Numbered from the stretch's first letter, positions 32,806 through 41,857 are shown. The stretch: DNA of 64,000 nt from G965216905 sp965216905 (GCA_965216905.1 OZ244213.1:2852001-2916000); one strand, 5' to 3'. Numbers and translations are program-made. Notes: generated from the sequence alone by a model not told the origin.

Positions 32806-35430
32806 ATGGACTCCAACTCGATCCGAAACACGTTTCTCGACTTCTTCGCCACCCGCGGGCACACCGTTCGGCCGGCGGCGTCGCTGATTCCCACCGATCC
32901 CACCTTGCTCCTCACCAATGCGGGAATGGTCCCGTTCAAGCCGTACTTCCTCGGTGACGAACCGGCCCCCTACCCCCGAGCCGTCTCCGTGCAGAAGGTG
33001 GTTCGCACGATCGACATCGACATCATCGGCACCACGGTTCGCCACATTTCGTTGTTCGAGATGCTCGGGAACTTCAGTTTCGGGGACTACTTCAAGGCCG
33101 AGGCGATGGAGTGGGCCGTCGAACTGCTGACCGGGCCGTTCGGGCTCGACCGAGATCGGCTCTGGTTCACGGCCTTCGAGGACGATGACGAGGCGGTCGA
33201 GCTCTGGATCGACCACGTCGGTGCTCCGCCCGAACGGGTGCAACGAGGTGGCAAGGACAACTTCTGGCAGATGGGGGTCCCGGGACCGTGTGGGCCGTGC
33301 GCCGAGATCTTCTACGACCGTGGCCCGGAGCACGGCGAAGATGGTGGACCCATCGGCGGCGGTGAGGAACGATTCGTCGAGATCTGGAACCTGGTGTTCA
33401 TGCAGAACATCCAGGACGAGCCGTATCACGTGGTGGGGGAACTCCCGGCGAAGAGCGTCGACACCGGCATGGGACTGGAGCGTCTCGCCATGCTGCTCCA
33501 GGGTGGGTCCTCGGTGTTCGACACCGACACCATCCGTCCGGTCCGCGATGCGGCTTCGTCGTTCACCGGGGTCGCCTACGGAGCCGATCCCGAGACCGAC
33601 GTGTCGCTCCGCATCTTGGCCGACCACGGGCGGGCGATGACCATGCTGGTCGGAGATCAGGTCATGCCGTCGAACGAGGGTCGAGGCTATGTCCTTCGCC
33701 GGCTGATCCGCCGGGCCGTTCGGCACGCCTGGCAGCTGGGCGGGTCCGGGTTGGTGACTCCACGGTTGGTGTCGGCGACCCGCGATGCCCTCTCCGATCA
33801 CTATCCGGCACTCTCGGAACGCTTCGATCTGATCGAGGCGGTCGTGACCCGCGAGGAGGAGCGGTTCCGTCGCACGCTCGAGTCGGGTGTCCAGCTGCTC
33901 GACGTCGAGATCGACCGTCTGACAGACGGGGCGCCGTTGCCGGGCGACGTGGCGTTCAAGCTGCACGACACCTACGGGTTCCCGATCGAATTGACCCGCG
34001 AAATGGTGGGAGAGCGAGGAGTCGACGTCGACGAGGCCGGCTTCGACCAGGAGATGGCCGCCCAGCGGGCCCGCGCCAAAGAGAACTGGAAAGGGGGCGA
34101 CACCGCCGCCCGGGAGGACTTCTACCGTCAGATCTTGGACGACGCCGGTCTCACCGAGTTCGTCGGGTACGAACGAGATCGGTCGGAGGGGTCGGTGCTG
34201 GCCATCGTTCGTGATGGCGAGCAGGTCGACGCCGCCGAGACGGGACAGCAGGTGGAGCTGTTCGTCGATGTGACGCCCTTCTATGCCGAGGCGGGAGGTC
34301 AAATCGGCGACGCCGGGATCATCGAGGGCCCGTCGGGAGTGGTGACCGTAGACGATGTTCAGCACGCCGTTCAGGGATTTCACGGTCATCGCGGGACGGT
34401 CGAACGCGGCGTCGTGCGAGTCGGCGACCGGGTCACGCTGTCCATCGACGTTCCCCGCCGGCAACGGACTCGCAAGGCGCATACGGGGACGCATGTCATC
34501 CACCAGACCTTGCGAGAGGTGCTCGGTGACCATGCCGCCCAGGCCGGGTCGCTGGTCCAGCCAGGTCGCCTGCGTTTCGACTTCAACCATTTCGAGGCCG
34601 TGGCAGCCGCGGAGCTCTCCGATGTCGAGCGGCTCACGAATCAGCGCCTGATCGGCAATGCCGAGGTCACCACGACCGTGACGACACAGGATGAAGCTCG
34701 GGCCATGGGCGCCCTGGCGTTCTTCGGGGACAAATACGGCGAAACGGTGCGCGTGGTTCAGGTCGGCGACTTCTCGACCGAGTTCTGCGGCGGGACGCAC
34801 ACCCGCTCGGCCGGGGAGGTGGGGCCGTTGATCGTGATCGGTGAGGGTTCCATCGGTTCGAACGTCCGCCGCATCGAGGCGTTGACGGGCGAGGCGGCCT
34901 ACGAGCATCTCGTCGGTGTCCGGAATGCGCTCGATCGCACCGGTCGGGCACTCAGCGCTTCGCCCCTGGACGTGCCGGACCGGGTGACCGGCCTTCTGAA
35001 GAAGCTGGAGGAGATGGAAGACCAGATCGACCAGATCCGCCAGGCTCGTCGGGGTGAGCTGGCCGGTGAGCTCGCCGGCTCCGCCGAGGACCATGACGGC
35101 GTTCGAACGGTCGTGGCGGCCGTCGGCGAGCTTCCGAACGACCAGCTGCGTCAGTTGGCGGTCGGGGTTCGCGAACGCATCGGGGGCGGCATCGTCGTGC
35201 TCGGGTCCTCCAACGAAGGAAAGGGAGCACTGGTGGCGGCGGTCGGCACCGACCTGGTGCGACTCGGCGTCTCGGCGGGCTCGCTGCTCCAAGGTCCGGC
35301 CAGGGTCCTGGGTGGGGGTGGTTCGCGGGATCCGGAGCTCTCTCAGGCCGGCGGACCGGACGGCTCGAAGATCGACGAAGCCATCGAGGAGGGTCGACGA
35401 GCGGTGGCAGAAGCTCTGTCGGGGCTGTGA
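32806..35430 (+). CDS. alaS: Alanyl-tRNA synthetase
   Basis: Class II synthetase of 874 residues, the usual length. Catalytic core starts SIRNTFLDFFATRGHT with motif 2 around RHISLFEMLGNFSFGDYFK; the NFWQMGVPGPCGPCAEIFYD segment is typical. The editing domain has both zinc-binding halves, HTGTH (about residue 561) and CGGTH (about 663), so mischarged Ser/Gly should be hydrolysed. A C-terminal oligomerisation domain (about 740-874) follows. The ATG at 32806 matches the family start; upstream in-frame codons would add an unrelated leader. Stop overlaps the ruvX GTG (GTGA). Confidence 0.98.
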   Translation: MDSNSIRNTFLDFFATRGHTVRPAASLIPTDPTLLLTNAGMVPFKPYFLGDEPAPYPRAVSVQKVVRTIDIDIIGTTVRHISLFEMLGNFSFGDYFKAEAMEWAVELLTGPFGLDRDRLWFTAFEDDDEAVELWIDHVGAPPERVQRGGKDNFWQMGVPGPCGPCAEIFYDRGPEHGEDGGPIGGGEERFVEIWNLVFMQNIQDEPYHVVGELPAKSVDTGMGLERLAMLLQGGSSVFDTDTIRPVRDAASSFTGVAYGADPETDVSLRILADHGRAMTMLVGDQVMPSNEGRGYVLRRLIRRAVRHAWQLGGSGLVTPRLVSATRDALSDHYPALSERFDLIEAVVTREEERFRRTLESGVQLLDVEIDRLTDGAPLPGDVAFKLHDTYGFPIELTREMVGERGVDVDEAGFDQEMAAQRARAKENWKGGDTAAREDFYRQILDDAGLTEFVGYERDRSEGSVLAIVRDGEQVDAAETGQQVELFVDVTPFYAEAGGQIGDAGIIEGPSGVVTVDDVQHAVQGFHGHRGTVERGVVRVGDRVTLSIDVPRRQRTRKAHTGTHVIHQTLREVLGDHAAQAGSLVQPGRLRFDFNHFEAVAAAELSDVERLTNQRLIGNAEVTTTVTTQDEARAMGALAFFGDKYGETVRVVQVGDFSTEFCGGTHTRSAGEVGPLIVIGEGSIGSNVRRIEALTGEAAYEHLVGVRNALDRTGRALSASPLDVPDRVTGLLKKLEEMEDQIDQIRQARRGELAGELAGSAEDHDGVRTVVAAVGELPNDQLRQLAVGVRERIGGGIVVLGSSNEGKGALVAAVGTDLVRLGVSAGSLLQGPARVLGGGGSRDPELSQAGGPDGSKIDEAIEEGRRAVAEALSGL

Positions 35431-35876
35431 GCGGATCCGAGGAACCGAGCCGGTCGGTGATGCCCGGGAGGGTCTTGGGGCTGGACCACGGCACCGCCAG
35501 AGTCGGCGTGGCCATCTCCGATCCACTCCAGATCACCGCTGCCCCACTCACGGTGCTGGATCGAGCTTCGGCGATCGACGGGATCGTCGAGTTGGTGGCC
35601 GAGTATCGACCGGTGACCGTGGTGGTCGGCCTGCCCGTTACCCGGAAGGGCGCCGAGGGTGTCTCCGCCGAGGAGGCACGATCCTTCGGTGACGAAGTCG
35701 GCCGCGCAACCGGTTTGCCGATCGAGTACGTGGACGAGCGCTTCACGACCCACACGGCCGAACAGGTCATGCGTCAGGGCGGAGTGGGGTCGCGTGAAAG
35801 ACGTGGAAAGGTGGATAAGGTGGCAGCCGCCGTCATCCTCCGCCAGTACCTGGACCGGACGACGCGGTCGATGTGA
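35427..35876 (+). CDS. ruvX: Holliday junction resolvase-like / pre-16S rRNA nuclease
   Basis: YqgF/RuvX family RNase H-fold nuclease, implicated in 16S rRNA 5'-end maturation. The frame gives 149 residues: VLGLDHGTARVGVAISDP with the first catalytic Asp, VVVGLPVTRKG, YVDERFTTHTAEQVM with the Glu, and KVDKVAAAVILRQYLD with the last Asp. The GTG at 35427 overlaps the alaS stop (GTGA) and is used; the ATG at 35460 (MPGRVLGLDHG) gives a length closer to the family and is a serious alternative. Order alaS-ruvX-mltG-aroE is typical of actinobacteria. Confidence 0.94.
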   Translation: MSGSEEPSRSVMPGRVLGLDHGTARVGVAISDPLQITAAPLTVLDRASAIDGIVELVAEYRPVTVVVGLPVTRKGAEGVSAEEARSFGDEVGRATGLPIEYVDERFTTHTAEQVMRQGGVGSRERRGKVDKVAAAVILRQYLDRTTRSM

Positions 35877-35994
35877 CCGCTTGCCGGCGAGGACTGCCTC
35901 GGCCTCGTCCGCCGGGGATTGATGGTGGTCGGAGCGGAGCGCTTCACAACCGGACGTGCCGAAATCGGTCGCTTCCCGTCAGGATCGAGAACAG

Positions 35995-37092
35995 ATGATC
36001 GAACCTCAACCGACTCCAGATCCACCACCGTTCGAACCGTCGCGGCTCATCCGGCCGCTGATGGCGATCGCGTTGGTGGCGGCCGCCGGATTCGGGATCG
36101 TGCTGGGTGCAACCTGGTTGGGGGAGCGAGTCGGCGCCGGTCTCGAGTCAGAACCGGAGGTCGTGGCCAATCCGGGAGTCGACGTCACCATCGAGATCCC
36201 GGAGGGTGCGACCGCCGAGTCGATCGCCGAGCTGCTGTTGGAGAACGGGGTGATTGCGTCGATCGGCGAGTTCGAAACCGCGGTGCGGGCTCTGGGAGCC
36301 GAGAACCAGCTGAAGGCCGGATCCTTCGAGGTGGTGACCGGCATGGCGATGGAGGATCTCATTCGCCTGCTGGCCAGTGGCCCACCCGTCGAAGTCTTTC
36401 GCGTGACCATCGTCGAGGGCCGGAGGGTGAGCGAGATCATCGACCAGCTGGCCGAGGAGACGGGGCTCCCCAGGACGGATTTCGAGCAGGCGTTGACCGG
36501 CGGGGCGGTGACGACCACCCTGCGCGAGATGCCGGCCGAGCCGGCGGTCCAGGATTGGGAGGGTCTGTTGTTTCCCGATACCTACGAGATCTCCGACCGG
36601 GCGTCGGCGGCGGATGTGCTGGGTCGCATGGCGGCGACGATGGAGCAGCGGGTCGCCACCGTCGACTGGTCGCGGTTGGAGTCCGAGGGTTACACCGTCT
36701 ACGACGGGATCAACATCGCATCCCTGATCGAAGCCGAGGTCCGAGTCCGGGACGAGCAACCGATCGTCTCGAGCGTGATCTGGAACCGGCTGGCCGACGG
36801 GGAGGTGCTGGGGATCGACGCCACGATCCTCTACGCAATGTCCACCAGAGATCCGGGGGAGATCGATGTGGACTTCGATTCGCCCTACAACACGCGCGTC
36901 GTCGGTGGCCTCCCGCCGACTCCGATCGCCGCTCCGGGACTCGCCGCCCTCGAGGCGGCCGCCAATCCGGCGGACACCGACTTCAAGTATTACGTGCTCT
37001 CTTCTCCGGACGGGTCGCACACCTTCACGCGGACGATCGACGAGCACATCGCCGCCGTTGCCAAGGCACGGGAAGAGGGCGTCATCCCGTGA
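35995..37092 (+). CDS. mltG: Endolytic transglycosylase MltG
   Basis: Membrane-anchored lytic transglycosylase that cuts nascent peptidoglycan and helps end glycan strands. Protein of 365 residues: Pro-rich cytoplasmic start, one membrane segment (about 22-42), a LysM-like region (IPEGATAESIAELLLENGVI), and the YceG domain with the catalytic Glu246 in ASLIEAEVRV, then DATILYAM and SPYNTRVVGGLPPTPIAAPG. ATG at 35995 was chosen; an upstream GTG at 35956 would add 13 polar residues. Stop overlaps the aroE GTG. Confidence 0.96.
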   Translation: MIEPQPTPDPPPFEPSRLIRPLMAIALVAAAGFGIVLGATWLGERVGAGLESEPEVVANPGVDVTIEIPEGATAESIAELLLENGVIASIGEFETAVRALGAENQLKAGSFEVVTGMAMEDLIRLLASGPPVEVFRVTIVEGRRVSEIIDQLAEETGLPRTDFEQALTGGAVTTTLREMPAEPAVQDWEGLLFPDTYEISDRASAADVLGRMAATMEQRVATVDWSRLESEGYTVYDGINIASLIEAEVRVRDEQPIVSSVIWNRLADGEVLGIDATILYAMSTRDPGEIDVDFDSPYNTRVVGGLPPTPIAAPGLAALEAAANPADTDFKYYVLSSPDGSHTFTRTIDEHIAAVAKAREEGVIP

Positions 37093-37880
37093 CGGGCCCT
37101 GACCGGTACGAGCTCCTCCTGCTCGGCGATCCGGTTGCCCACAGCCGGTCGCCGGCGATGCACACCGCCGCGCTGGCCGCGGCCGGACTCAGCGGCTCGT
37201 ACACGGCTCGCCGTGTCGATGAGGTCGGTGTCATGGAGGCCGCCGGCGAGATACGATCCGGGCAGGCTTCGGGGGCGAATATCACCATGCCGCACAAGGC
37301 GCTGGCCGCACGGTTGTGCGATGAGTTGTCGCCCGACGCCGAGCGGGCCGGCTCGGTCAACACCTGGGTGGGGCGAGCCGGCCGGCTGGTGGGTCACAGC
37401 ACCGATGTCGCCGGCGTGGCAAGGATCTTCGAACGGTTTCCTCCCGGTCCGGCGGTGGTGCTCGGTGCAGGAGGTGCCGCGGCCGCGGCTCTGGTCGCCC
37501 TCGAAGGCCGGGAGATGTCGATTCGAGCCCGGTCGGTGGGGGCGGCCCACCGATTGGTGACGGCCATCGACGTGGACGCCGAGCCGTTCGATTGGAGCGT
37601 TCCCATCGAGACGCCATCCATCGTCGTGAACTGCACGCCGATCGGGATGCGGCACGGCGATCGGCTGCCCGACCGTTTCCTCCGGCATGCATCCGGCCTG
37701 CTCGACATGGCCTACGGGCGCCACGCCACACAGGCCGTGATCGAGGCGAGAGCCCGCCGGATCCCTCACGCCGACGGCCTCGACCTGCTCGTCGCTCAGG
37801 CGGGAGCCTCCTTCGAGCTGTGGACCGGTCGGCCCGCCCCCGTCGAGGTGATGGAGCGAGCTGCCCGTCGTCGGGACTGA
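37089..37880 (+). CDS. aroE: Shikimate dehydrogenase
   Basis: NADPH-dependent reduction of 3-dehydroshikimate in the chorismate pathway. Protein of 263 residues with substrate-binding HSRSPAMHTAAL, NITMPHK containing catalytic Lys70, NTWVG, STDVAGVAR with the partner Asp, Rossmann motif VLGAGGAAAAA, and NCTPIGM near the C-terminus. The GTG at 37089 overlaps the mltG stop (GTGA). An open frame continuing upstream through mltG to 35919 is a compositional artefact, not a fusion. aroC and aroB follow after two inserted genes. Confidence 0.95.
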   Translation: MTGPDRYELLLLGDPVAHSRSPAMHTAALAAAGLSGSYTARRVDEVGVMEAAGEIRSGQASGANITMPHKALAARLCDELSPDAERAGSVNTWVGRAGRLVGHSTDVAGVARIFERFPPGPAVVLGAGGAAAAALVALEGREMSIRARSVGAAHRLVTAIDVDAEPFDWSVPIETPSIVVNCTPIGMRHGDRLPDRFLRHASGLLDMAYGRHATQAVIEARARRIPHADGLDLLVAQAGASFELWTGRPAPVEVMERAARRRD

Positions 37881-37963
37881 CCGACGAGCCGACGGCAAGC
37901 GTTACGCTCGGCACCGAGCCCGGCAGCGACGGCGGCCTTTCGGGATCAAAGGGACTCCGACAC

Positions 37964-37985
37964 GGCTTGCCCGATCCGGGTAGCC
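37964..37985 (+). other. Hairpin in the region upstream of the DUF4388 gene
   Basis: GGCT-CCCG pairs with CGGG-AGCC around a three-base loop. Just before it, CCTTT (37936-37940) pairs with AAAGG (37948-37952), and that loop's GGATC (37943-37947) can pair with GATCC (37973-37977), so a pseudoknot is possible. The region overlaps a possible -10 box, so it may be operator/promoter DNA instead of RNA. No known riboswitch class was matched. Confidence 0.35.
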
Positions 37986-37986
37986 T
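37981..37986 (+). promoter_or_regulatory. Possible -10 box upstream of the DUF4388 gene
   Basis: TAGCCT, the same hexamer as at hisS. It would give a leader of about 130 bases, long for this window. The 37881-38124 gap holds no convincing small gene. Confidence 0.35.
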
Positions 37987-38124
37987 CGGACGTGCCGAGG
38001 AGTGGAAGGCGGTTCCGGAACGGACGCCGAATCGTCGAATCCGACACGTCTGCACCGCTCGCGAATCTCTCAAGTGGCCTCGTGGCAAGGCCGAATCATG
38101 ACTCACCCGCATTCAGGAGCCCAG

Positions 38125-39744
38125 ATGTCACTGGCAGGAAATCTCGAAGTGTTCCCTCTGGACGAGGTGTTGCTGATGCTCACCCGGTCGTCCAAGAGCG
38201 GCTGCCTCAGGATCGAGGCGCCGTCCACCCAAGGAAGAATCTACCTGCAGGATGGATCCATCACGCTCAGCACCGTCGGAACCGACGAAGACTTCCGGCG
38301 TCAACTCGTGCTGGCGACCCTCGTCGACGACGACGGCCTCCGCAACGTGGAGAACGGAACGTCGACGTTGCTGGCCGAGGGTCTCCCCAGCGCGCCGGAG
38401 GGCGAGCTCGAGGGGTTTCTTCGCGAGCACTCCATCGAGAGCCTGCATCGCATCCACCGCCACCGCACCGGAGACTTCGACTTCGTCGTCGACCTCACTC
38501 CCCGATATCAGACCGGGTTGAGCATCGATCCGCCGACACTGCTGTCGCTCGCCGAGCGGCGGGCCGAGGAGTGGGCGGAGATCGAGTCGGTGGTACCCGA
38601 TCTGAACGCCCGATACCGCATGATCCGCAGGCTTCCCGATGATGAGGCCGTGACGGTGAATCCTTCCACGTGGTACATCCTCTCGGCGTTGGAGGGAGGA
38701 ACCAGCGTCCACGGATTGGCGGCTGCCCTGGGTGTGAGCAGTTTCAAGGCCGCATTCGAACTCGCCCACCTCGCCCGAAACGAACTCGTCGAGGAGGTCG
38801 CCTCGAAGCGGAACCTGCGGAGCCAACTGGCCGAGGAGATCGAAGCCGACTCCCGGGGCAGTGGCGAGGTCGTCGGCGTCCCCGTCGGAGGAGATGGCGA
38901 CCCTTTCGCTGAGGGGCCGGGAGATGAGTGGGACGGCGGCGAAGCCCAGGAGGCTTCCGCCGATCAACCGTCCACTCCCGCGCCCGCAGGCGTCGATCAC
39001 GCAGAAGCCATGCCGGCGGAGACGGAGGCTTCGGCCACATCTGACGGCACAGACGACATCGGCGAGTCGGCACCAGGTGAGCGCTCAACGGAGGCTCTGG
39101 CCGACGTCCAGGCGATTCGTCCCGGTGAGGCCTCCGAGCCCGCTGGATCAGGTGGCTGGACGCGGGTCGATCCGGTCGCCTCGACACCGTCGTTCGCCGA
39201 CCCCGAACCGGAGTCCCAGCCGAGCGGAGATATTCCGATTGCCCAGGCCGATCCCACGGGAGCAATCGACCTCCCGGTGCTGCCCGAGGTTGGCGAGCTT
39301 CCACCGGTGGCCGCCCCTCCGCCCGCTCCAGAATCCCGCTTTCCGGCCGACGACGACTCGTGGTGGAACTCCTGGTCGGCGGACCTCGACGACGACCTGA
39401 CGCCGGCGGACAGTGACGGGGAGTCGGAGCCCGGATCGACCGAACGACACCAGGACGTGCTCGCAGACCACGAGTCCTCGAGCGCGCCGGCGCCGGAGGC
39501 CGGGGTGAACCAGCCGCCGGCCGAGCAAGCCGCCGAGGCGGGAGCCGGTCGCTGGTGGGCACAGACGATGGATGAGGCAGTCGAGGAGGGCCCGGCGGAC
39601 AGCGAGGAGTTCCTCGAAGGCGTGTTCGACGCAGTGGGAGCCGACGAAGAGACCGAAGAGCCACAGGAGACCGGATTTGGTCGAGGCTTGCTCCGTCGTC
39701 GATTGATGGGTTCCGTTCCGCGAGACGGCGACGACGATCGCTGA
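38125..39744 (+). CDS. DUF4388 (PATAN-like) protein with long disordered tail
   Basis: Protein of 539 residues. Residues about 1-100 match DUF4388: LAGNLEVFPLDEVLLMLTRS, SGCLRIEAPSTQGRIYLQDG, and a second helical half. About 182-225 looks like a winged helix-turn-helix (WYILSALEGGTSVHGLAAAL, then FKAAFELAHLARNELV). From about 240 the chain is acidic, Pro/Ala/Glu-rich and probably disordered, with Trp-containing islands (DDDSWWNSWSADLDDD). DUF4388 proteins accompany two-component and MglA-type GTPase systems, so a link to the conservon at 20361-24198 is possible but unproven. AGGAG (38115-38119) supports ATG at 38125. Confidence 0.85.
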   Translation: MSLAGNLEVFPLDEVLLMLTRSSKSGCLRIEAPSTQGRIYLQDGSITLSTVGTDEDFRRQLVLATLVDDDGLRNVENGTSTLLAEGLPSAPEGELEGFLREHSIESLHRIHRHRTGDFDFVVDLTPRYQTGLSIDPPTLLSLAERRAEEWAEIESVVPDLNARYRMIRRLPDDEAVTVNPSTWYILSALEGGTSVHGLAAALGVSSFKAAFELAHLARNELVEEVASKRNLRSQLAEEIEADSRGSGEVVGVPVGGDGDPFAEGPGDEWDGGEAQEASADQPSTPAPAGVDHAEAMPAETEASATSDGTDDIGESAPGERSTEALADVQAIRPGEASEPAGSGGWTRVDPVASTPSFADPEPESQPSGDIPIAQADPTGAIDLPVLPEVGELPPVAAPPPAPESRFPADDDSWWNSWSADLDDDLTPADSDGESEPGSTERHQDVLADHESSSAPAPEAGVNQPPAEQAAEAGAGRWWAQTMDEAVEEGPADSEEFLEGVFDAVGADEETEEPQETGFGRGLLRRRLMGSVPRDGDDDR

Positions 39745-39801
39745 ACCGGCGGGCTCGTTCGTCCGGAGCCGTCGCGCCTCGCCCGGTTCCCGTGAGTTCG
39801 G

Positions 39802-40539
39802 ATGCCGCCGTTGATCGTCCTCGTCGCCGCGCTGGCCGTCCTCGGCCTGGCGTTCGGTCCGGTGCTCCACCACCTCGGAGTTCGTGCCGCCGTGCGGGCG
39901 CCGTTCGACGGCTGGCGGCCCCGCTGTGAGCACTGTGCGGCCACGAGCGGGTGGTTCCGGCGCCGGTGCGCACGCTGCGGTGGTCACCGTCGCACCCGCG
40001 AACCCCTGATCTGGCTGGTCACGGCACTGGGAGCGGCCGGTGCCGGGATCGTGACCGGCTGGTCGTGGCTCCTCCCCGCCCACCTCCTCCTGGTCGGATT
40101 CACGGTCGTGCTGACGGTGACCGACCTGGACGCCTTCCTCCTCCCGAACCGAGTGTTGTTGCCCGGCACGCTGCTCTCGGTGGGTGCGCTGGCGGCGGGG
40201 GCATGGCTCGAAGGCTCGCTGGCGGCTCTCGGACGCGGACTGGTCGTGGGAGCGGGCTATCTGGTGGTCCTCGGCGCTGTGTCGTTGCTGTTGCCGCACG
40301 GGTTCGGCATGGGCGACGCCAAGATGGCATTCATGCTCGGGACGTTTGCCGGGTTCTGGGGCATCAATGCGGTGGCGACGATGCTCCTGGCGACTGCGGT
40401 GCTCGGCGGACTGCCGGCCATCGTCTTGTTGGTGACGGGACGAGCATCGAGAGACGACCATCTCCCGTACGGCCCAGCCATGATCTTCGGCACCTGGCTG
40501 GCGATCGCACTCGAGGGTCGTCTGAGCCTGTTCGGCTGA
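39802..40539 (+). CDS. Prepilin peptidase (A24 family)
   Basis: Membrane aspartyl protease of 245 residues that trims type IV prepilin-like signals. It keeps two cysteine pairs (CEHC, CARC; about 35-55) as in full prepilin peptidases, then about six membrane segments with catalytic Asp residues in VTDLDAFLLPN and GMGDAKMAF. Methylase function is uncertain because the N-terminal domain is short and degenerate. Substrates would be pilin-like proteins; none is encoded in this window. Order aroE-peptidase-aroC is found in other actinobacteria. Confidence 0.93.
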   Translation: MPPLIVLVAALAVLGLAFGPVLHHLGVRAAVRAPFDGWRPRCEHCAATSGWFRRRCARCGGHRRTREPLIWLVTALGAAGAGIVTGWSWLLPAHLLLVGFTVVLTVTDLDAFLLPNRVLLPGTLLSVGALAAGAWLEGSLAALGRGLVVGAGYLVVLGAVSLLLPHGFGMGDAKMAFMLGTFAGFWGINAVATMLLATAVLGGLPAIVLLVTGRASRDDHLPYGPAMIFGTWLAIALEGRLSLFG

Positions 40540-40551
40540 GGTCGGATGGCC

Positions 40552-40581
40552 GGCCGGTGCTTTTTATCACCTGAACCGGCC
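40552..40581 (+). terminator. Possible terminator after the prepilin peptidase gene
   Basis: GGCCGGT (40552-40558) pairs with ACCGGCC (40575-40581); the 16-base loop contains CTTTTTATC, the most AT-rich tract nearby. The T-run is in the loop, not after the stem, so this is a weak call. Confidence 0.3.
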
Positions 40582-40677
40582 TCGAATCGGCGGTTTCCGG
40601 TCGCGAGAATCGAGGGTCGGGTGATCCTGTCCATCTGAGGGCGGATCTCCGGGGGTGAAGGGCCGGCATGGCCTCGG

Positions 40678-40683
40678 TACCAT
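40678..40683 (+). promoter_or_regulatory. -10 box of a likely leaderless aroC promoter
   Basis: TACCAT ends eight bases before the aroC ATG at 40692; no ribosome site. Confidence 0.5.
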
Positions 40684-40691
40684 CCGCCGGC

Positions 40692-41849
40692 ATGTTGCGC
40701 TTTCTCACGGCCGGCGAATCCCATGGTCCGGGATTGGTGACGATCGTCGAGGGCCTGCCCGCCGGACTCGCCTTCGACATCGATGGTTTGGCGGCCGAGC
40801 TCGGCCGGCGGCGGCTCGGATTGGGGCGGGGGCCCCGCATGGCCCTGGAGACCGACCATCTGACCGTCACCGGGGGGATCCGCCATGGGCGAACGCTCGG
40901 TTCGCCCGTGGCCATCGTCGTCGGAAATGCCGAGTACGAGGAGAAATGGAGCGAGGAGATGAACCCGCTCACCGGTGTTCCTCGGCGCACCCTGACGGCC
41001 CCTCGTCCGGGACATGCCGACCTCGTGGGCATGCAGAAGTACGACACCCACGATGCGCGCAACATCCTCGAGCGGGCATCCGCCCGTGAAACCGCCGCTC
41101 GCACCGTGGCCGGGTATCTCGCCAAACTGATGCTGGAGGTCGTTGACGTCGCGGTGCTCAGCCACGTCGTGGAGATCGGCGGTGTGACCGCAGATCCTGA
41201 TCAGGTACCCCGACCCGAGGACCTCGACCGGATCGACGCATCACCGGTCCGGGCGTTCCTGCCCGAGTCCGAGACGGCGATGATCGAAGCGATCGAGTCC
41301 GCTCGAGCAGACCGGGACACGCTGGGCGGCATCGTCGAGGTCGTCGCTCATGAGGTGGTGCCCGGGTTGGGAAGCCACGTCCACTGGGATCGGAAACTCG
41401 ACGGCCTGCTGGCCGGGGCGGTGATGTCGATCCAGGCCATCAAGGCGGTGGAGATCGGTGATGGCATACAGGGTGCCCGCCGGCGGGGCTCCCAGGTTCA
41501 CGACGAGATTCTCGACGACCGTTCTGGTGGTTTCTCGCGGGCCAGCAATCGATCGGGTGGGATCGAAGGCGGAATCTCGACGGGCGAGCCCATCCGAGTG
41601 CGCGCGGCGATGAAGCCCATTTCCACCGTGGGTCGTGGTCTGCGCACCGTCGACGTTGGGACCCGGGAAGCGAAGGCTGCCTTCTACGAGCGCTCCGACG
41701 TGGTCGCCGTCCCGGCCGCCGCCGTCGTGGCCGAGCAGATGGTGGCCTGGGTGCTGGCTTCCGAGCTCGGGCGCAAGTTCGGGGCCGACACCGTGGTGGA
41801 GCTTCAACGGAACGTCGAGTCGTATCGCAGCCAGCTGGCTCGCTTCTGA
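40692..41849 (+). CDS. aroC: Chorismate synthase
   Basis: Last step of the shikimate pathway, EPSP to chorismate with reduced FMN. Protein of 385 residues, starting MLRFLTAGESHGPGL, with RPGHADLVGMQKYDTHDARN, ERASARETAARTVAG, the RASNRSGGIEGGISTG loop and the R-Thr-Val-Asp region. ATG at 40692 is exactly where the family starts and follows a TACCAT box by eight bases; an ATG eight codons upstream is less likely. aroB starts eight bases downstream; aroK, often between them, is missing. Confidence 0.97.
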   Translation: MLRFLTAGESHGPGLVTIVEGLPAGLAFDIDGLAAELGRRRLGLGRGPRMALETDHLTVTGGIRHGRTLGSPVAIVVGNAEYEEKWSEEMNPLTGVPRRTLTAPRPGHADLVGMQKYDTHDARNILERASARETAARTVAGYLAKLMLEVVDVAVLSHVVEIGGVTADPDQVPRPEDLDRIDASPVRAFLPESETAMIEAIESARADRDTLGGIVEVVAHEVVPGLGSHVHWDRKLDGLLAGAVMSIQAIKAVEIGDGIQGARRRGSQVHDEILDDRSGGFSRASNRSGGIEGGISTGEPIRVRAAMKPISTVGRGLRTVDVGTREAKAAFYERSDVVAVPAAAVVAEQMVAWVLASELGRKFGADTVVELQRNVESYRSQLARF

Positions 41850-41857
41850 GGGTCGAG

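Noticed and set aside
35919..37880. Apparent fusion of a 390-residue region to AroE
   Set aside because: The extra part is the out-of-frame reading of mltG. MltG in its own frame has full motifs and aroE has a GTG overlapping the mltG stop.
37930..37990. Cyclic di-GMP (GEMM) riboswitch before the DUF4388 gene
   Set aside because: Some short matches (GGGA-CAAAG-, CCGGGTAGCC) but the conserved order and GAAA tetraloop region of the class are not present; kept only as an unassigned structure.
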